This document shows positions 36,095-45,634 of a stretch of 64,000 nucleotides of DNA, piece after piece. The DNA lies in assembly GCF_019084045.1 (NCBI RefSeq), contig NZ_JAHRED010000015.1, forward strand, positions 16,519 through 80,518, written 5' to 3'. Within the stretch, counting starts at the first letter, position 1; each line of letters begins with the position of its first letter. The notes beneath the pieces were generated by a model. That model had not been told where the DNA came from. It worked only from the letters and a program-made list of their open reading frames with translations, and searched no databases. The position numbers and the translations under genes were made by a program. The DNA is from Paeniglutamicibacter quisquiliarum. GTDB taxonomy: Bacteria > Actinomycetota > Actinomycetes > Actinomycetales > Micrococcaceae.

Positions 36095-37323
36095 GCATAC
36101 TCCTTGGGTTGCAATGCCGGCGAAAACCGGTCGGGTCGGAAGCGGTCCCAGGCCGTGTTGCCGCGGCCGGCGACCAGCTCGAGGACGATGTGGGCGGCGA
36201 CGGGCGTGAGCAGCACGCCGTGGCGGAAGAACCCGGTGGCGATCAGCAGCCCCGGAACATCCGCACCGTCCCCGGCGGCGACGCGTCCGAGCAGCGGCGC
36301 GTTGTCGGGCGTCCCGGGGCGGGCGCGGGCGGTGGTCTCGATCAGTTCGAGCTCGGCGACCGCGGGCAGCAGCACCTGCGCGTCGCGCAGCAGCTGGTGT
36401 ACTCCCCCGGCGCTGACCCCGGGACTGGAGTCCTCGCGGGCCGTCGCGCCGATGACCACGGTGTGGTCTTCGCGCGGGACCACGTAGACCGGCAGCCCGC
36501 GCACCATCCCGCGCAGCGTGGCGGTGGTCAGCGGGCGCAGGTGTGCGGGCACGCGCAGCCGCAGGATGTCCCCGTGCACCGGGCGCAGCGGAAGCACCAG
36601 CGATTCGGGCAACCCTCCGAAGCCCGCGGCACCCAGGCCGTTGGCCAGGATCGTCTCGCGGGCATGGATCTGAGTGCCGTCCCCCAGGCGCACCCCGGTG
36701 ACCCGGGAGCCGGAGTCGGCGGGGTCCTCGTGCAGCAGGGTCGTCGCCCGGGCGCGGACGAGGGTCTTCGGCGGTTCGGTCCCGTCGCGTTCGCGGCCAA
36801 CGGCGGCCAGGCGCGCCATGATGGCCCTGGCTAGGGCCCGCGGGTCGACCTGGTGGTCCTGCTCGATCAGGTGGGCGGCGGAAATGTTCGGCGACAGCAT
36901 CGGCTCGAGCGCCCGGGCTTCCCGGGTGGTCAGCCGGGCGACCCGGAGTCCCTGGCGGGCTTGCGCCTCGCGCAGGTCGCCCAGGGCCGCGCGGTCGGCG
37001 GCATCGGCGCCGAGGGCCAGCGTGGGGGTGGTGCGGAATCCCGGGTCCAGGCCCGTCTCGGCGGCCAGCATCCGGGCAAAGGCTGGCCAGCGGGCCGACG
37101 AGTCCAGGGTGAGGGAGAGCAGGTCCTCTTCCTGGTAGTGCAGCTCACTGACCGGGGCCAGCATGCCGGCGGCGGCAAAGGTGGCGCCGGCGGCGGGGTC
37201 CGGGTCGATCAGCGCGATCCGGTGCCCGGCGCGCTGGGCTTCCAGGGCGATGCCCAGGCCGATGATTCCGCCGCCGATGACGGCAATGTCGGTGGACAGG
37301 GGGTCGGGCACGGTGCACGACAT
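36091..37323 (-). CDS. thiO: glycine oxidase
   Basis: 410 aa. The N-terminal FAD motif is IAVIGGGIIGLGIALEAQRAG, followed by LIDPDPAAGATFAAAGMLAPVSE, typical of ThiO. The C-terminal VIGATARED and DVPGLLIATGFFRHGVLLTP match the D-amino-acid oxidase fold. It makes dehydroglycine for ThiG. An AAGGAG ribosome site with 7-nt spacing decides the ATG; a longer reading would enter the riboswitch. It is the first gene of the operon under the TPP riboswitch. Confidence 0.93.
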   Translation of the reverse strand: MSCTVPDPLSTDIAVIGGGIIGLGIALEAQRAGHRIALIDPDPAAGATFAAAGMLAPVSELHYQEEDLLSLTLDSSARWPAFARMLAAETGLDPGFRTTPTLALGADAADRAALGDLREAQARQGLRVARLTTREARALEPMLSPNISAAHLIEQDHQVDPRALARAIMARLAAVGRERDGTEPPKTLVRARATTLLHEDPADSGSRVTGVRLGDGTQIHARETILANGLGAAGFGGLPESLVLPLRPVHGDILRLRVPAHLRPLTTATLRGMVRGLPVYVVPREDHTVVIGATAREDSSPGVSAGGVHQLLRDAQVLLPAVAELELIETTARARPGTPDNAPLLGRVAAGDGADVPGLLIATGFFRHGVLLTPVAAHIVLELVAGRGNTAWDRFRPDRFSPALQPKEYA

Positions 37324-37330
37324 CGAGGTC

Positions 37331-37447
37331 TCCTTCCCTACGCCGGTATTAGCCGGATCAGGTTCCACGCCGCCCCGGTGTGGGGGTGGCGTCTGTCGGT
37401 CGGCGCAATCGGCGCCCTCTCAGCCAGCTTTCCTGGCTCCCGCGGTA
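37331..37447 (-). promoter_or_regulatory. TPP riboswitch (THI element)
   Basis: The minus strand carries the conserved elements in order: GCGGGAGCC, then GCTGAGAGGGCGCC (pyrimidine-sensing CUGAGA), a variable arm, and GAACCTGATCCGGCTAAT followed by ACCGGCGTAGGGAAG (pyrophosphate-sensing). It ends 8 bases before the thiO ATG and includes the approach to its ribosome site, which suggests translational control of the thiO-thiS-thiG-... operon by thiamine pyrophosphate. Confidence 0.96.
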
Positions 37448-37453
37448 CTGAAC

Positions 37454-37459
37454 TAGTCT
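37454..37459 (+). promoter_or_regulatory. -10 box of probable leaderless thiE transcript
   Basis: TAGTCT, 7 nt before the thiE ATG; no ribosome site. The box lies just beyond the 5' end of the divergent TPP riboswitch. Confidence 0.4.
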
Positions 37460-37466
37460 ATGAGAC

Positions 37467-38147
37467 ATGAGCCAGATCACCACCCAAGATGAAGCAGCCC
37501 CCGTCTTAAGCGCCCCGGGACTCGCCTCCGCGCGCCTGTACCTGTGCACCGATGCCCGCAGCGACCGAGGGGATTTCGCCGATTTCCTGCGTGCCGCCTA
37601 CGCCGGCGGGGTGGACATCATCCAGCTGCGCGACAAGAACCTCGATGCCGGGCAGGAGCTCGAGCTGCTCCGGGTGCTGCGCGACGTGGCCGGGGAATTC
37701 GGCAAGTTGTGGTCGGTGAACGACCGCGCCGACCTCGCGATGCTCGCCGGCGCACCGGTGTTCCACGTGGGCCAGAAGGACCTGCCGCTGCCGGGCGTCC
37801 GGTCCTTGCTCGGCCCCTCGGCCATCGTGGGGCTTTCCAGCCACGACCCGGCGCAGATCACCGCGGCGGCCGCGGACCCGGACACCGACTACTTCTGCGT
37901 CGGCCCGCTGTGGGCGACCCCAACCAAGCCCGGGCGGGCGGCGGTCGGCCTGGAGATGGTGGAGCACGCCGCCGCCCTGCGCAGTTCCAAGCCGTGGTTC
38001 GCCATCGGCGGGATCGACCACTCCAACGTGGAGCAGGTCGTTGCCGCCGGCGCCTCGCGCATCGTGGTGGTGCGCGCAATCACCGATGCCGACGATCCGA
38101 CCGAGGCGGCCCGCGCACTGCTTTCCAGGTTGCCGGAACTCGGCTGA
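37467..38147 (+). CDS. thiE: thiamine-phosphate synthase
   Basis: 226 aa TIM-barrel enzyme. Substrate motifs are present in order: [18 protein letters not shown] (pyrimidine site), [41 protein letters not shown] (pyrophosphate) and [28 protein letters not shown]. It joins HMP-pyrophosphate with thiazole phosphate. It is divergent from thiO, apparently from a leaderless message not covered by the riboswitch, so it may be regulated differently from the thiazole genes. Confidence 0.95.
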   Translation: MSQITTQDEAAPVLSAPGLASARLYLCTDARSDRGDFADFLRAAYAGGVDIIQLRDKNLDAGQELELLRVLRDVAGEFGKLWSVNDRADLAMLAGAPVFHVGQKDLPLPGVRSLLGPSAIVGLSSHDPAQITAAAADPDTDYFCVGPLWATPTKPGRAAVGLEMVEHAAALRSSKPWFAIGGIDHSNVEQVVAAGASRIVVVRAITDADDPTEAARALLSRLPELG

Positions 38148-38225
38148 GCGCTGCAGGGTCCGGCCGCGGGCAGGAATTGGCGCGGTTCAGCAGTTTTCAA
38201 GAAGCCCACGCCGGCACCGGGGAGA

Positions 38226-38231
38226 TAGTGT
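38226..38231 (+). promoter_or_regulatory. -10-like box upstream of UvrA-like gene
   Basis: TAGTGT about 49 nt before the ATG; a -35 is not clear. The AAGGGG ribosome site follows near 38266-38272. Confidence 0.35.
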
Positions 38232-38279
38232 GGGCACGGGAGTTCCGCCGACGCGGAAACGGCACGAAGGGGAAAAGCC

Positions 38280-40667
<2,388 letters not shown>

Positions 40668-40747
40668 CCGCCCCGGGGCGGCCCGAATCGGCCGCGGGCG
40701 GTCACGTGGCCGGGGTGCACTTCACGCCGGTATGGTCACGTTCCGGA

Positions 40748-40981
40748 CTAGCTGGTTGCGGCCGCGATGACCTCGTCGGGGGCCTGGGTTCCGGCGGCCT
40801 CATGGGCGCGCAACACGCGTCGGGCACGATCACGCTTCAGGCGTTCGCGCGGATCCCGGTGCGGAAGCTGGTCCGCCGGCCCGAGGACGGTGAATCCCAG
40901 GAATTGCAGGCGCCACAGGAAGCGGTAGGTGAGGCTCAAACCCGTGGTGTCTTCAACGATGGGCAATTTCTTGTCACTCAT
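40748..40981 (-). CDS. small hypothetical protein downstream of MarR regulator
   Basis: 77 aa, highly charged. A short hydrophobic segment (TYRFLWRLQFLGFTVLGPA) is followed by a basic helix (DPRERLKRDRARRVLRAHEAAG). It could sit at the membrane. The ATG follows GAGACTGG. I do not recognise a family. It is transcribed in the same direction as the MarR regulator; a perfect palindrome and a TACAAT box lie directly upstream, so it is probably the regulated target. Confidence 0.55.
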   Translation of the reverse strand: MSDKKLPIVEDTTGLSLTYRFLWRLQFLGFTVLGPADQLPHRDPRERLKRDRARRVLRAHEAAGTQAPDEVIAAATS

Positions 40982-41054
40982 GGATTTCCAGTCTCTTTTG
41001 TGGGAGGCCAACTCGACGTGGCGGAGCGGCTCCGTGGTCGGGCTGTCTCCCACT

Positions 41055-41082
41055 AATTGTAGTCCAATGATTGGTGCACCAA
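41055..41082 (-). promoter_or_regulatory. palindromic operator overlapping a promoter
   Basis: TTGGTGCACCAA at 41071-41082 is a perfect 12-bp palindrome flanked by further CCAAT/ATTGG half sites; on the minus strand a TACAAT -10 box follows (about 41056-41061) with 15 bp between TTGGTG and TACAAT. This is the size and placement of a MarR-family operator controlling the downstream 77-aa gene. Confidence 0.6.
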
Positions 41083-41121
41083 CCAATTGGCTGGAAGTGC
41101 CCGCGTCGAAAATGGAATGCC

Positions 41122-41616
41122 TTAGTGGGGGGCGTTTGAAGCGGCCTGAATGACCTTCTTCATCGTCTCGTGGAGGGCGGCCAGCTCCTCGCCGTCCATG
41201 TCGAGACGTCGCATCATCTCCCTGGGAACTTCGAGGGCCAGCTCACGGGCGCTCCTGCCCTTTTCGGTGAGCACGATTTCGAGTGTCCGCTCATCGGACG
41301 CGCTGCGGCTGCGCCGCACAAAGCCGAGCGCCTCAATCCGCTTGACCAGGGGTGAAAGCGTTCCGGGATCCAGCTGGAGCAGGTTGCTCAATCCCTTGAT
41401 GGACAGGGGCTCGTGCTCCCAGAGGGTCAGCATGACCAGATATTGCGGATGGGTCAGGCCCAGCGGCTCGAGGACGGGCCGGTAGGCCGCGACCACGCTG
41501 CGCGATGCCAGGGACAACGCGAAACAAACCTGGTTTTCTAACGCCAACGGATCTGCCGGCGGTTTTTCGCTCACTTTTTTCCCTGCCTTGGTGGATTTGT
41601 TCGGTCCATCCATCAT
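41122..41616 (-). CDS. MarR-family regulator, OhrR-type
   Basis: 164 aa winged-helix protein. ALENQVCFALSLASRSVVAAYRPVLEPLGLTHPQYLVMLTLWE is the OhrR subclass, with the redox-sensing Cys31 conserved in the N-terminal helix. The recognition region is SNLLQLDPGTLSPLVKRIEALGFVRR, and the wing is SASDERTLEIVLTEKG. OhrR proteins derepress on oxidation by organic peroxides. No ohr gene is adjacent. The start ATG overlaps the upstream GNAT stop (ATGA), which selects it over two earlier ATGs. Likely regulates itself or the downstream gene through the palindrome at 41071. Confidence 0.88.
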   Translation of the reverse strand: MMDGPNKSTKAGKKVSEKPPADPLALENQVCFALSLASRSVVAAYRPVLEPLGLTHPQYLVMLTLWEHEPLSIKGLSNLLQLDPGTLSPLVKRIEALGFVRRSRSASDERTLEIVLTEKGRSARELALEVPREMMRRLDMDGEELAALHETMKKVIQAASNAPH

Positions 41617-42158
41617 AGGGAGGGAATCCATGGGGCGTCGCGCAAGCCCCACTCCCGGGCGGAGAGTGCGAATCGGCGGTGCACACCGGTCACTCCCCTG
41701 AATTCTCCGATCGTTCCCGGACCGGTCTCGGTGAAACCCAGACCCCGCAGGATACCCATTGAACGTCGATTGCCCTCCAGCGCCTCGGCCCAGATGACCT
41801 TCAGCCCCAGTTCCCCGAAACCGTGGTCAAGGCCAGCGGCCGCTGCGCGGCGGCCTAGCCCCTGGCCCCAGCGGTCCCTCTCCCCGATCAGGAACCCCAA
41901 TTCCCGAGTGTCCGGGGCCGTGCCATGCAGATCCACATAGCCAACCAGGATCCCCCCAACCTCGGCGCCCAGGCGCAGAAGCCCGGGCGGCGGCGAGGAG
42001 ATGATTCGGTCCTGAAACTCGAGGTGCGCCTGGCGCCCCAGACTCGTCGACCACCCCGCCTCCCGGCAGAACTCCGGATCCCGCGCCCAGCCCGCGATGG
42101 ACGGGGCATCGGCGGGAAGGAGACTCCTGAGCGACATGCAAACCTTAATCTCATCCAT
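41613..42158 (-). CDS. GNAT-family N-acetyltransferase
   Basis: 181 aa. The RimJ/RimL-like GNAT fold is shown by LRSLLPADAPSIAGWARDPEF at the start, DLHGTAPDTRELGFLIGERDRWGQGLGRRAAAA (acetyl-CoA loop Q/RxxGxG/A), and AEALEGNRRSMGILRGLGF near the C-terminus. It acetylates an amine on a protein, antibiotic or small molecule; the substrate cannot be told. The ATG lies 6 nt after TACACT, so the message is probably leaderless. It forms an operon with the OhrR-type regulator by 4-bp overlap. Confidence 0.85.
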   Translation of the reverse strand: MDEIKVCMSLRSLLPADAPSIAGWARDPEFCREAGWSTSLGRQAHLEFQDRIISSPPPGLLRLGAEVGGILVGYVDLHGTAPDTRELGFLIGERDRWGQGLGRRAAAAGLDHGFGELGLKVIWAEALEGNRRSMGILRGLGFTETGPGTIGEFRGVTGVHRRFALSAREWGLRDAPWIPSL

Positions 42159-42164
42159 GGAAAC

Positions 42165-42191
42165 AGTGTACTGACAAGGGATTATTCTCAA
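42165..42191 (-). promoter_or_regulatory. promoter of GNAT-marR operon, leaderless
   Basis: On the minus strand, TTGAGA (42186-42191) and TACACT (42165-42170) are 15 bp apart, and the ATG follows TACACT by 6 nt. The -35/-10 match is better than at most starts in the window. Confidence 0.5.
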
Positions 42192-42270
42192 TATCTTTGA
42201 TTCGTTCCCGAGTTGTCGCCTCCCGTTAACCTAAATGCGGTCGGTTCGTTGACTTGCGTCGATAGCGTCT

Positions 42271-43500
42271 TTGGTTGTGAGGACGAACAGTGAAGCGAAG
42301 ACCCTGGCCATCATCCCGGCCCGCGGGGGATCGAAGGGAATCCCGCTAAAAAACCTGCGCAGGATCGGCGGCCAAACCTTGTTGGCACGGGCCATTGAAT
42401 CCGCGTTTGCCACGCCGTCAGTTCTCGACGTCGTGGTCAGCACGGACCACCCGGAGATCAAGGCAGAGGCGCTGGAACACGGCGCGACAGTGATCGACCG
42501 CCCGGCAGAGATCGCCGGTGACACAGCAAGCAGCGAGTCGGTGCTGTTGCACGCCCTGGGCACGCTGGACGTACTCCCCCAAATCACCATCTTCATCCAA
42601 TGCACCTCGCCGGTCATCGACCCGGACGACCTGCAGGCTGCCATCAACACGGTCGCCAGCGGAGCAGCGGATGTCAGCTTTGCGGCGGTTCCCGACCACG
42701 GGTTCCACTGGAGCTGCGATGAAACGGGCGCTGCCCACGCCAGCGGACACGACGCCGCCCGGCGTCCGCGCCGACAGGACCGCGAACCGCGGTTCCGCGA
42801 AACCGGGGCGTTCTACGTCATGGACACCGCCGGATTCCTCGAGGCGGAGCATCGTTTCTTCGGCTCCCTGGCCCTGGCCCGGGTGCCGGAGGAGCACGGC
42901 ATCGACATCGACACCGAGGCCGACCTGGAGTTGGCCGCCTGGCGACTGGCGAACGCCTCGCCCGTGACGGGGATCGACGTGGACGCGCTGGTCACCGACT
43001 TCGACGGCGTGCACACCGCCGACACCGCCTACCTCGGCCAGGACGGCAGTGAAGCGGTGCGCGTTTCCCGCTCCGACGGAATGGGCATCTCGCTGCTGAA
43101 GAAGGCCGGCATCCATCTGCTGATCCTGTCCACGGAAACCAACCCCGTGGTCACCGCCCGGGCCACCAAGCTCGGCGTGGAAGTTGCCCAGTCGGTCACC
43201 GACAAGGCGACAGTCCTGAACCAATGGATGGCCGAGCGCGGCCTGGATCCGGCACGCGTCGCCTACCTGGGCAACGACGTGAACGACCTTGACGCCATGC
43301 GCCAGGTCGGCTGGCCGATGACCGTGGCGGACGCCCGGGACTCGGTCCACGCCGCGGCCCGCCACCGCCTCTCGCGGCCCGGCGGCCTCGGAGCGGTGCG
43401 CGAGGCGGCCGACCTCATCCTGGCCGGCATCGCCACCCCAAACACCGTGGCGGCCCCCGCCGCGGCATCCGGCCCCTTGGAACCAACCCTGGTCCACTAG
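42271..43500 (+). CDS. neuA: CMP-N-acylneuraminate cytidylyltransferase fused to HAD phosphatase
   Basis: 409 aa. Residues 10-230 are a CMP-sialic acid synthetase: LAIIPARGGSKGIPLKNLRRIGG (CTP loop), STDHPEIKAEAL, FIQCTSPVIDPDD, and ETGAFYVMDT. Residues 238-395 are a KdsC-like HAD phosphatase: VTDFDGVHT (catalytic Asp pair), STETN, K in VTDKATVLNQW, and GNDVNDLDAM, all four motifs complete. The enzyme would dephosphorylate a 9-phosphate sugar acid and activate the product with CTP. The start is TTG (42271) or GTG (42277); there is no ribosome site for either. First gene of the sialic-acid cluster. Confidence 0.88.
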   Translation: MVVRTNSEAKTLAIIPARGGSKGIPLKNLRRIGGQTLLARAIESAFATPSVLDVVVSTDHPEIKAEALEHGATVIDRPAEIAGDTASSESVLLHALGTLDVLPQITIFIQCTSPVIDPDDLQAAINTVASGAADVSFAAVPDHGFHWSCDETGAAHASGHDAARRPRRQDREPRFRETGAFYVMDTAGFLEAEHRFFGSLALARVPEEHGIDIDTEADLELAAWRLANASPVTGIDVDALVTDFDGVHTADTAYLGQDGSEAVRVSRSDGMGISLLKKAGIHLLILSTETNPVVTARATKLGVEVAQSVTDKATVLNQWMAERGLDPARVAYLGNDVNDLDAMRQVGWPMTVADARDSVHAAARHRLSRPGGLGAVREAADLILAGIATPNTVAAPAAASGPLEPTLVH

Positions 43501-43585
43501 GTCCCACAGTTTTCCACCAATCCTCGCCGCGACCCTCACATAACCAACCCGAACGGTCCGGCAAACGATGAAAGGCAAGTCCCCC

Positions 43586-44479
43586 ATGACTATCTCCACC
43601 ACCGAAACCGCACCCGTCGCCATCGGCGAGCAGATCCTTGGCACCGGCCAGCAGGTCTACGTCATCGGCGAGATCGGCATCAACCACAACGGTGACATGG
43701 AGATCGCCAAGCAGCTCATCGACGTCTCCGCCAAGGCCGGCGCGAACGCCGTGAAGTTCCAGAAGCGCACCCCCGACATCTCCACCCCGATGGACATGCG
43801 CGACAAGATCCGCTCCACCCCGTGGGGCGACATGACCTACCTGGACTACCGCTACCGCGTCGAGTTCGATGCAGCGCAGTACAAGGAACTGATCCGCTAC
43901 GCCGCCGCACAGGGCCTGCACGCCTTCGCCTCCCCGTGGGACGTCCCCTCGGTCGCATTCATGGAAGAGCAGGGCGCAGTGACCCACAAGGTCGCCTCCG
44001 CCTCGGTCACCGACATCGAGCTGCTCAAGGCCCTGGCCGAGACCGGCAAGCCGATCATCCTCTCCACCGGCATGTCCACCATCGAGCAGATCGACAAGGC
44101 CGTGGAGACCCTCGGCACCGACAAGCTCGTGATGATGCACGCAACCTCCACCTACCCGCTGCCTCCCGAAGAGGCCAACCTGCGCATGATCACCACGCTG
44201 CAGGAGCGCTACCAGGTTCCGGTCGGCTACTCGGGCCACGAGCGCGGCCTGCAGATCTCGCTGGCTGCCGTCGCCCTGGGCGCCGTCACCGTCGAGCGCC
44301 ACATCACCCTTGACCGCACCATGTGGGGCTCCGACCAGGCCTCCTCGCTGGAGCCGAAGGGCTTCGAGGCACTGATCCGCGACATCCGCATCCTGGAGCA
44401 GGCCATGGGCGACGGCGTCAAGAAGGTCTTCCCGGGCGAGCTGGCACCGCTGTCCCGCCTGCGCCGCGTCGATGCCTAA
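43586..44479 (+). CDS. neuB: N-acetylneuraminate synthase, NeuB catalytic domain only
   Basis: 297 aa TIM barrel. YVIGEIGINHNGDMEIAKQLID, NAVKFQKRTPDIS, ILSTGMSTIEQIDKAVE, MMHATSTYPLPPEEANLRM, VGYSGHERG and VERHITLDRTMWGSDQASSLEP are NeuB landmarks. Canonical NeuB has a C-terminal SAF (antifreeze-like) domain of about 60 residues that completes the active site of the partner subunit; here the chain stops after LAPLSRLRRVDA, so it is missing. It condenses a phospho-sugar or ManNAc with PEP. AAAGG lies 13 nt upstream. Third-position GC bias is very strong, hinting at high expression. Confidence 0.9.
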   Translation: MTISTTETAPVAIGEQILGTGQQVYVIGEIGINHNGDMEIAKQLIDVSAKAGANAVKFQKRTPDISTPMDMRDKIRSTPWGDMTYLDYRYRVEFDAAQYKELIRYAAAQGLHAFASPWDVPSVAFMEEQGAVTHKVASASVTDIELLKALAETGKPIILSTGMSTIEQIDKAVETLGTDKLVMMHATSTYPLPPEEANLRMITTLQERYQVPVGYSGHERGLQISLAAVALGAVTVERHITLDRTMWGSDQASSLEPKGFEALIRDIRILEQAMGDGVKKVFPGELAPLSRLRRVDA

Positions 44480-44508
44480 GCTGTAGCATTCTTCGCATAG
44501 TTTCAGGA

Positions 44509-44546
44509 CCGTTGGGGTGTCCGCCTTCCGGCGGGCACCCCAACGG
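44509..44546 (+). terminator. hairpin after neuB
   Basis: CCGTTGGGGTG and CCGCC pair with GGCGGGCACCCCAACGG around TTCC, with one mismatch. It could end the neuA-neuB transcript or act as an attenuator before the glycosyltransferases. Confidence 0.6.
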
Positions 44547-44608
44547 CATTAGGTGGCCAAAGGCCGCCGACCGGCTTCCCCAGACTTAAGGACCACCCCG
44601 AGATCCCC

Positions 44609-45634
44609 ATGCCTTCCACCACCGAGCTTCCCCCCGCCACGTCCCGCATCCCCGGGCGCATCAGCGTCATCATCCCCGCCATGAACCAGCAGGATTTCAT
44701 TGGCGACACCCTGGCGTCCCTGGCCCGTCAACGACTGAAGGGGCGGGAGCTGGAAGTCCTGGTGGTCGATGACGGCTCCACCGATGCCACCGCGGCGATC
44801 GCCGCGGAGTTCGGCGCACGGATTCCCGGCCTGAAGATCATCACCCACCCGGCCAACCGCGGGGTGTCCGCCGCTCGCAACACCGGGCTCGAAGCCGCCA
44901 GCGGGGAATTCGTGGTGTTCCTGGATCCCGACGACTGGTTTGCCCCCAACCACCTGGCACAGCTGGCCGACGGGCTTGAGGCACTGGATGTGGACTACGT
45001 GCGCTGCGACCACGTGCGCGTCACCGGCGGGAACCGGACCCTGTACCGTGCGCCGCAGGCGAACCGGAACGTCGTGTTGGACCCGGCCGACGACATCTCG
45101 CCGATCCACACCGCGACCATGATCGACTACCCGCTGGTCTGGGCGGGCATGTACCGCGCCGAGGTGCTGAAGTCCGCTGCGCCGCGCTTCAACGAGGAGC
45201 TGCGCACCTGCGAGGACCGGCCCTGGTTCTGGTCGCTCGCCCTCAATGCGAAAAGCTACGCGGTGCTCAACGCCCACGGGATCTTCTACCGCCGCGGGCT
45301 GCCCGGCTCGCTCACACAGGTCTTCGACGACCGCCAGCTGGACTTCCTTGACGCCTTCGCCGGGATCCTGGACATGGTGCTGGGCGATCCGGCGCACGAG
45401 GCCCACGGGCCCAAGGCCCTGCGCCAGTTCCTCGCCATTTCCTGCCACCACCTGGGACGCTCTGCCCAGTTCCCTCCCGCCCTGCGCCAGTCCCTGCGCG
45501 CGGGCATTGCGGAGCGGCTCGCAACCATACCCCGGCCGCTGCTGGATGAGGGGTTGGCCCAAATCGACGCCAAGCGCCGCAAGGCATTGACCGGTCTGCT
45601 GCCCTCCGCCGCGGCCAAGGGGGAAAGCAAATGA
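44609..45634 (+). CDS. GT2-family (GT-A) glycosyltransferase
   Basis: 341 aa. The N-terminal GT-A nucleotide-sugar domain shows ISVIIPAMNQQDFIGDTLASL, EVLVVDDGSTDATAAI, NRGVSAARNTGLEAASGEFV and the metal-binding FLDPDDWF (DxD). The C-terminus (EELRTCEDRPWFWSL) has the acidic ED motif seen in GT2 enzymes. It should transfer a sugar to a growing surface polymer in the cytoplasm. The next gene begins within its stop codon (4-bp overlap). Donor and acceptor unknown. Confidence 0.9.
   Translation: MPSTTELPPATSRIPGRISVIIPAMNQQDFIGDTLASLARQRLKGRELEVLVVDDGSTDATAAIAAEFGARIPGLKIITHPANRGVSAARNTGLEAASGEFVVFLDPDDWFAPNHLAQLADGLEALDVDYVRCDHVRVTGGNRTLYRAPQANRNVVLDPADDISPIHTATMIDYPLVWAGMYRAEVLKSAAPRFNEELRTCEDRPWFWSLALNAKSYAVLNAHGIFYRRGLPGSLTQVFDDRQLDFLDAFAGILDMVLGDPAHEAHGPKALRQFLAISCHHLGRSAQFPPALRQSLRAGIAERLATIPRPLLDEGLAQIDAKRRKALTGLLPSAAAKGESK

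Noticed and set aside
40668..40683. GCCGCCCCGGGGCGGC after the UvrA-like gene as a terminator
   Set aside because: A loop-less palindrome without T-run; too common in GC-rich DNA to call by itself.
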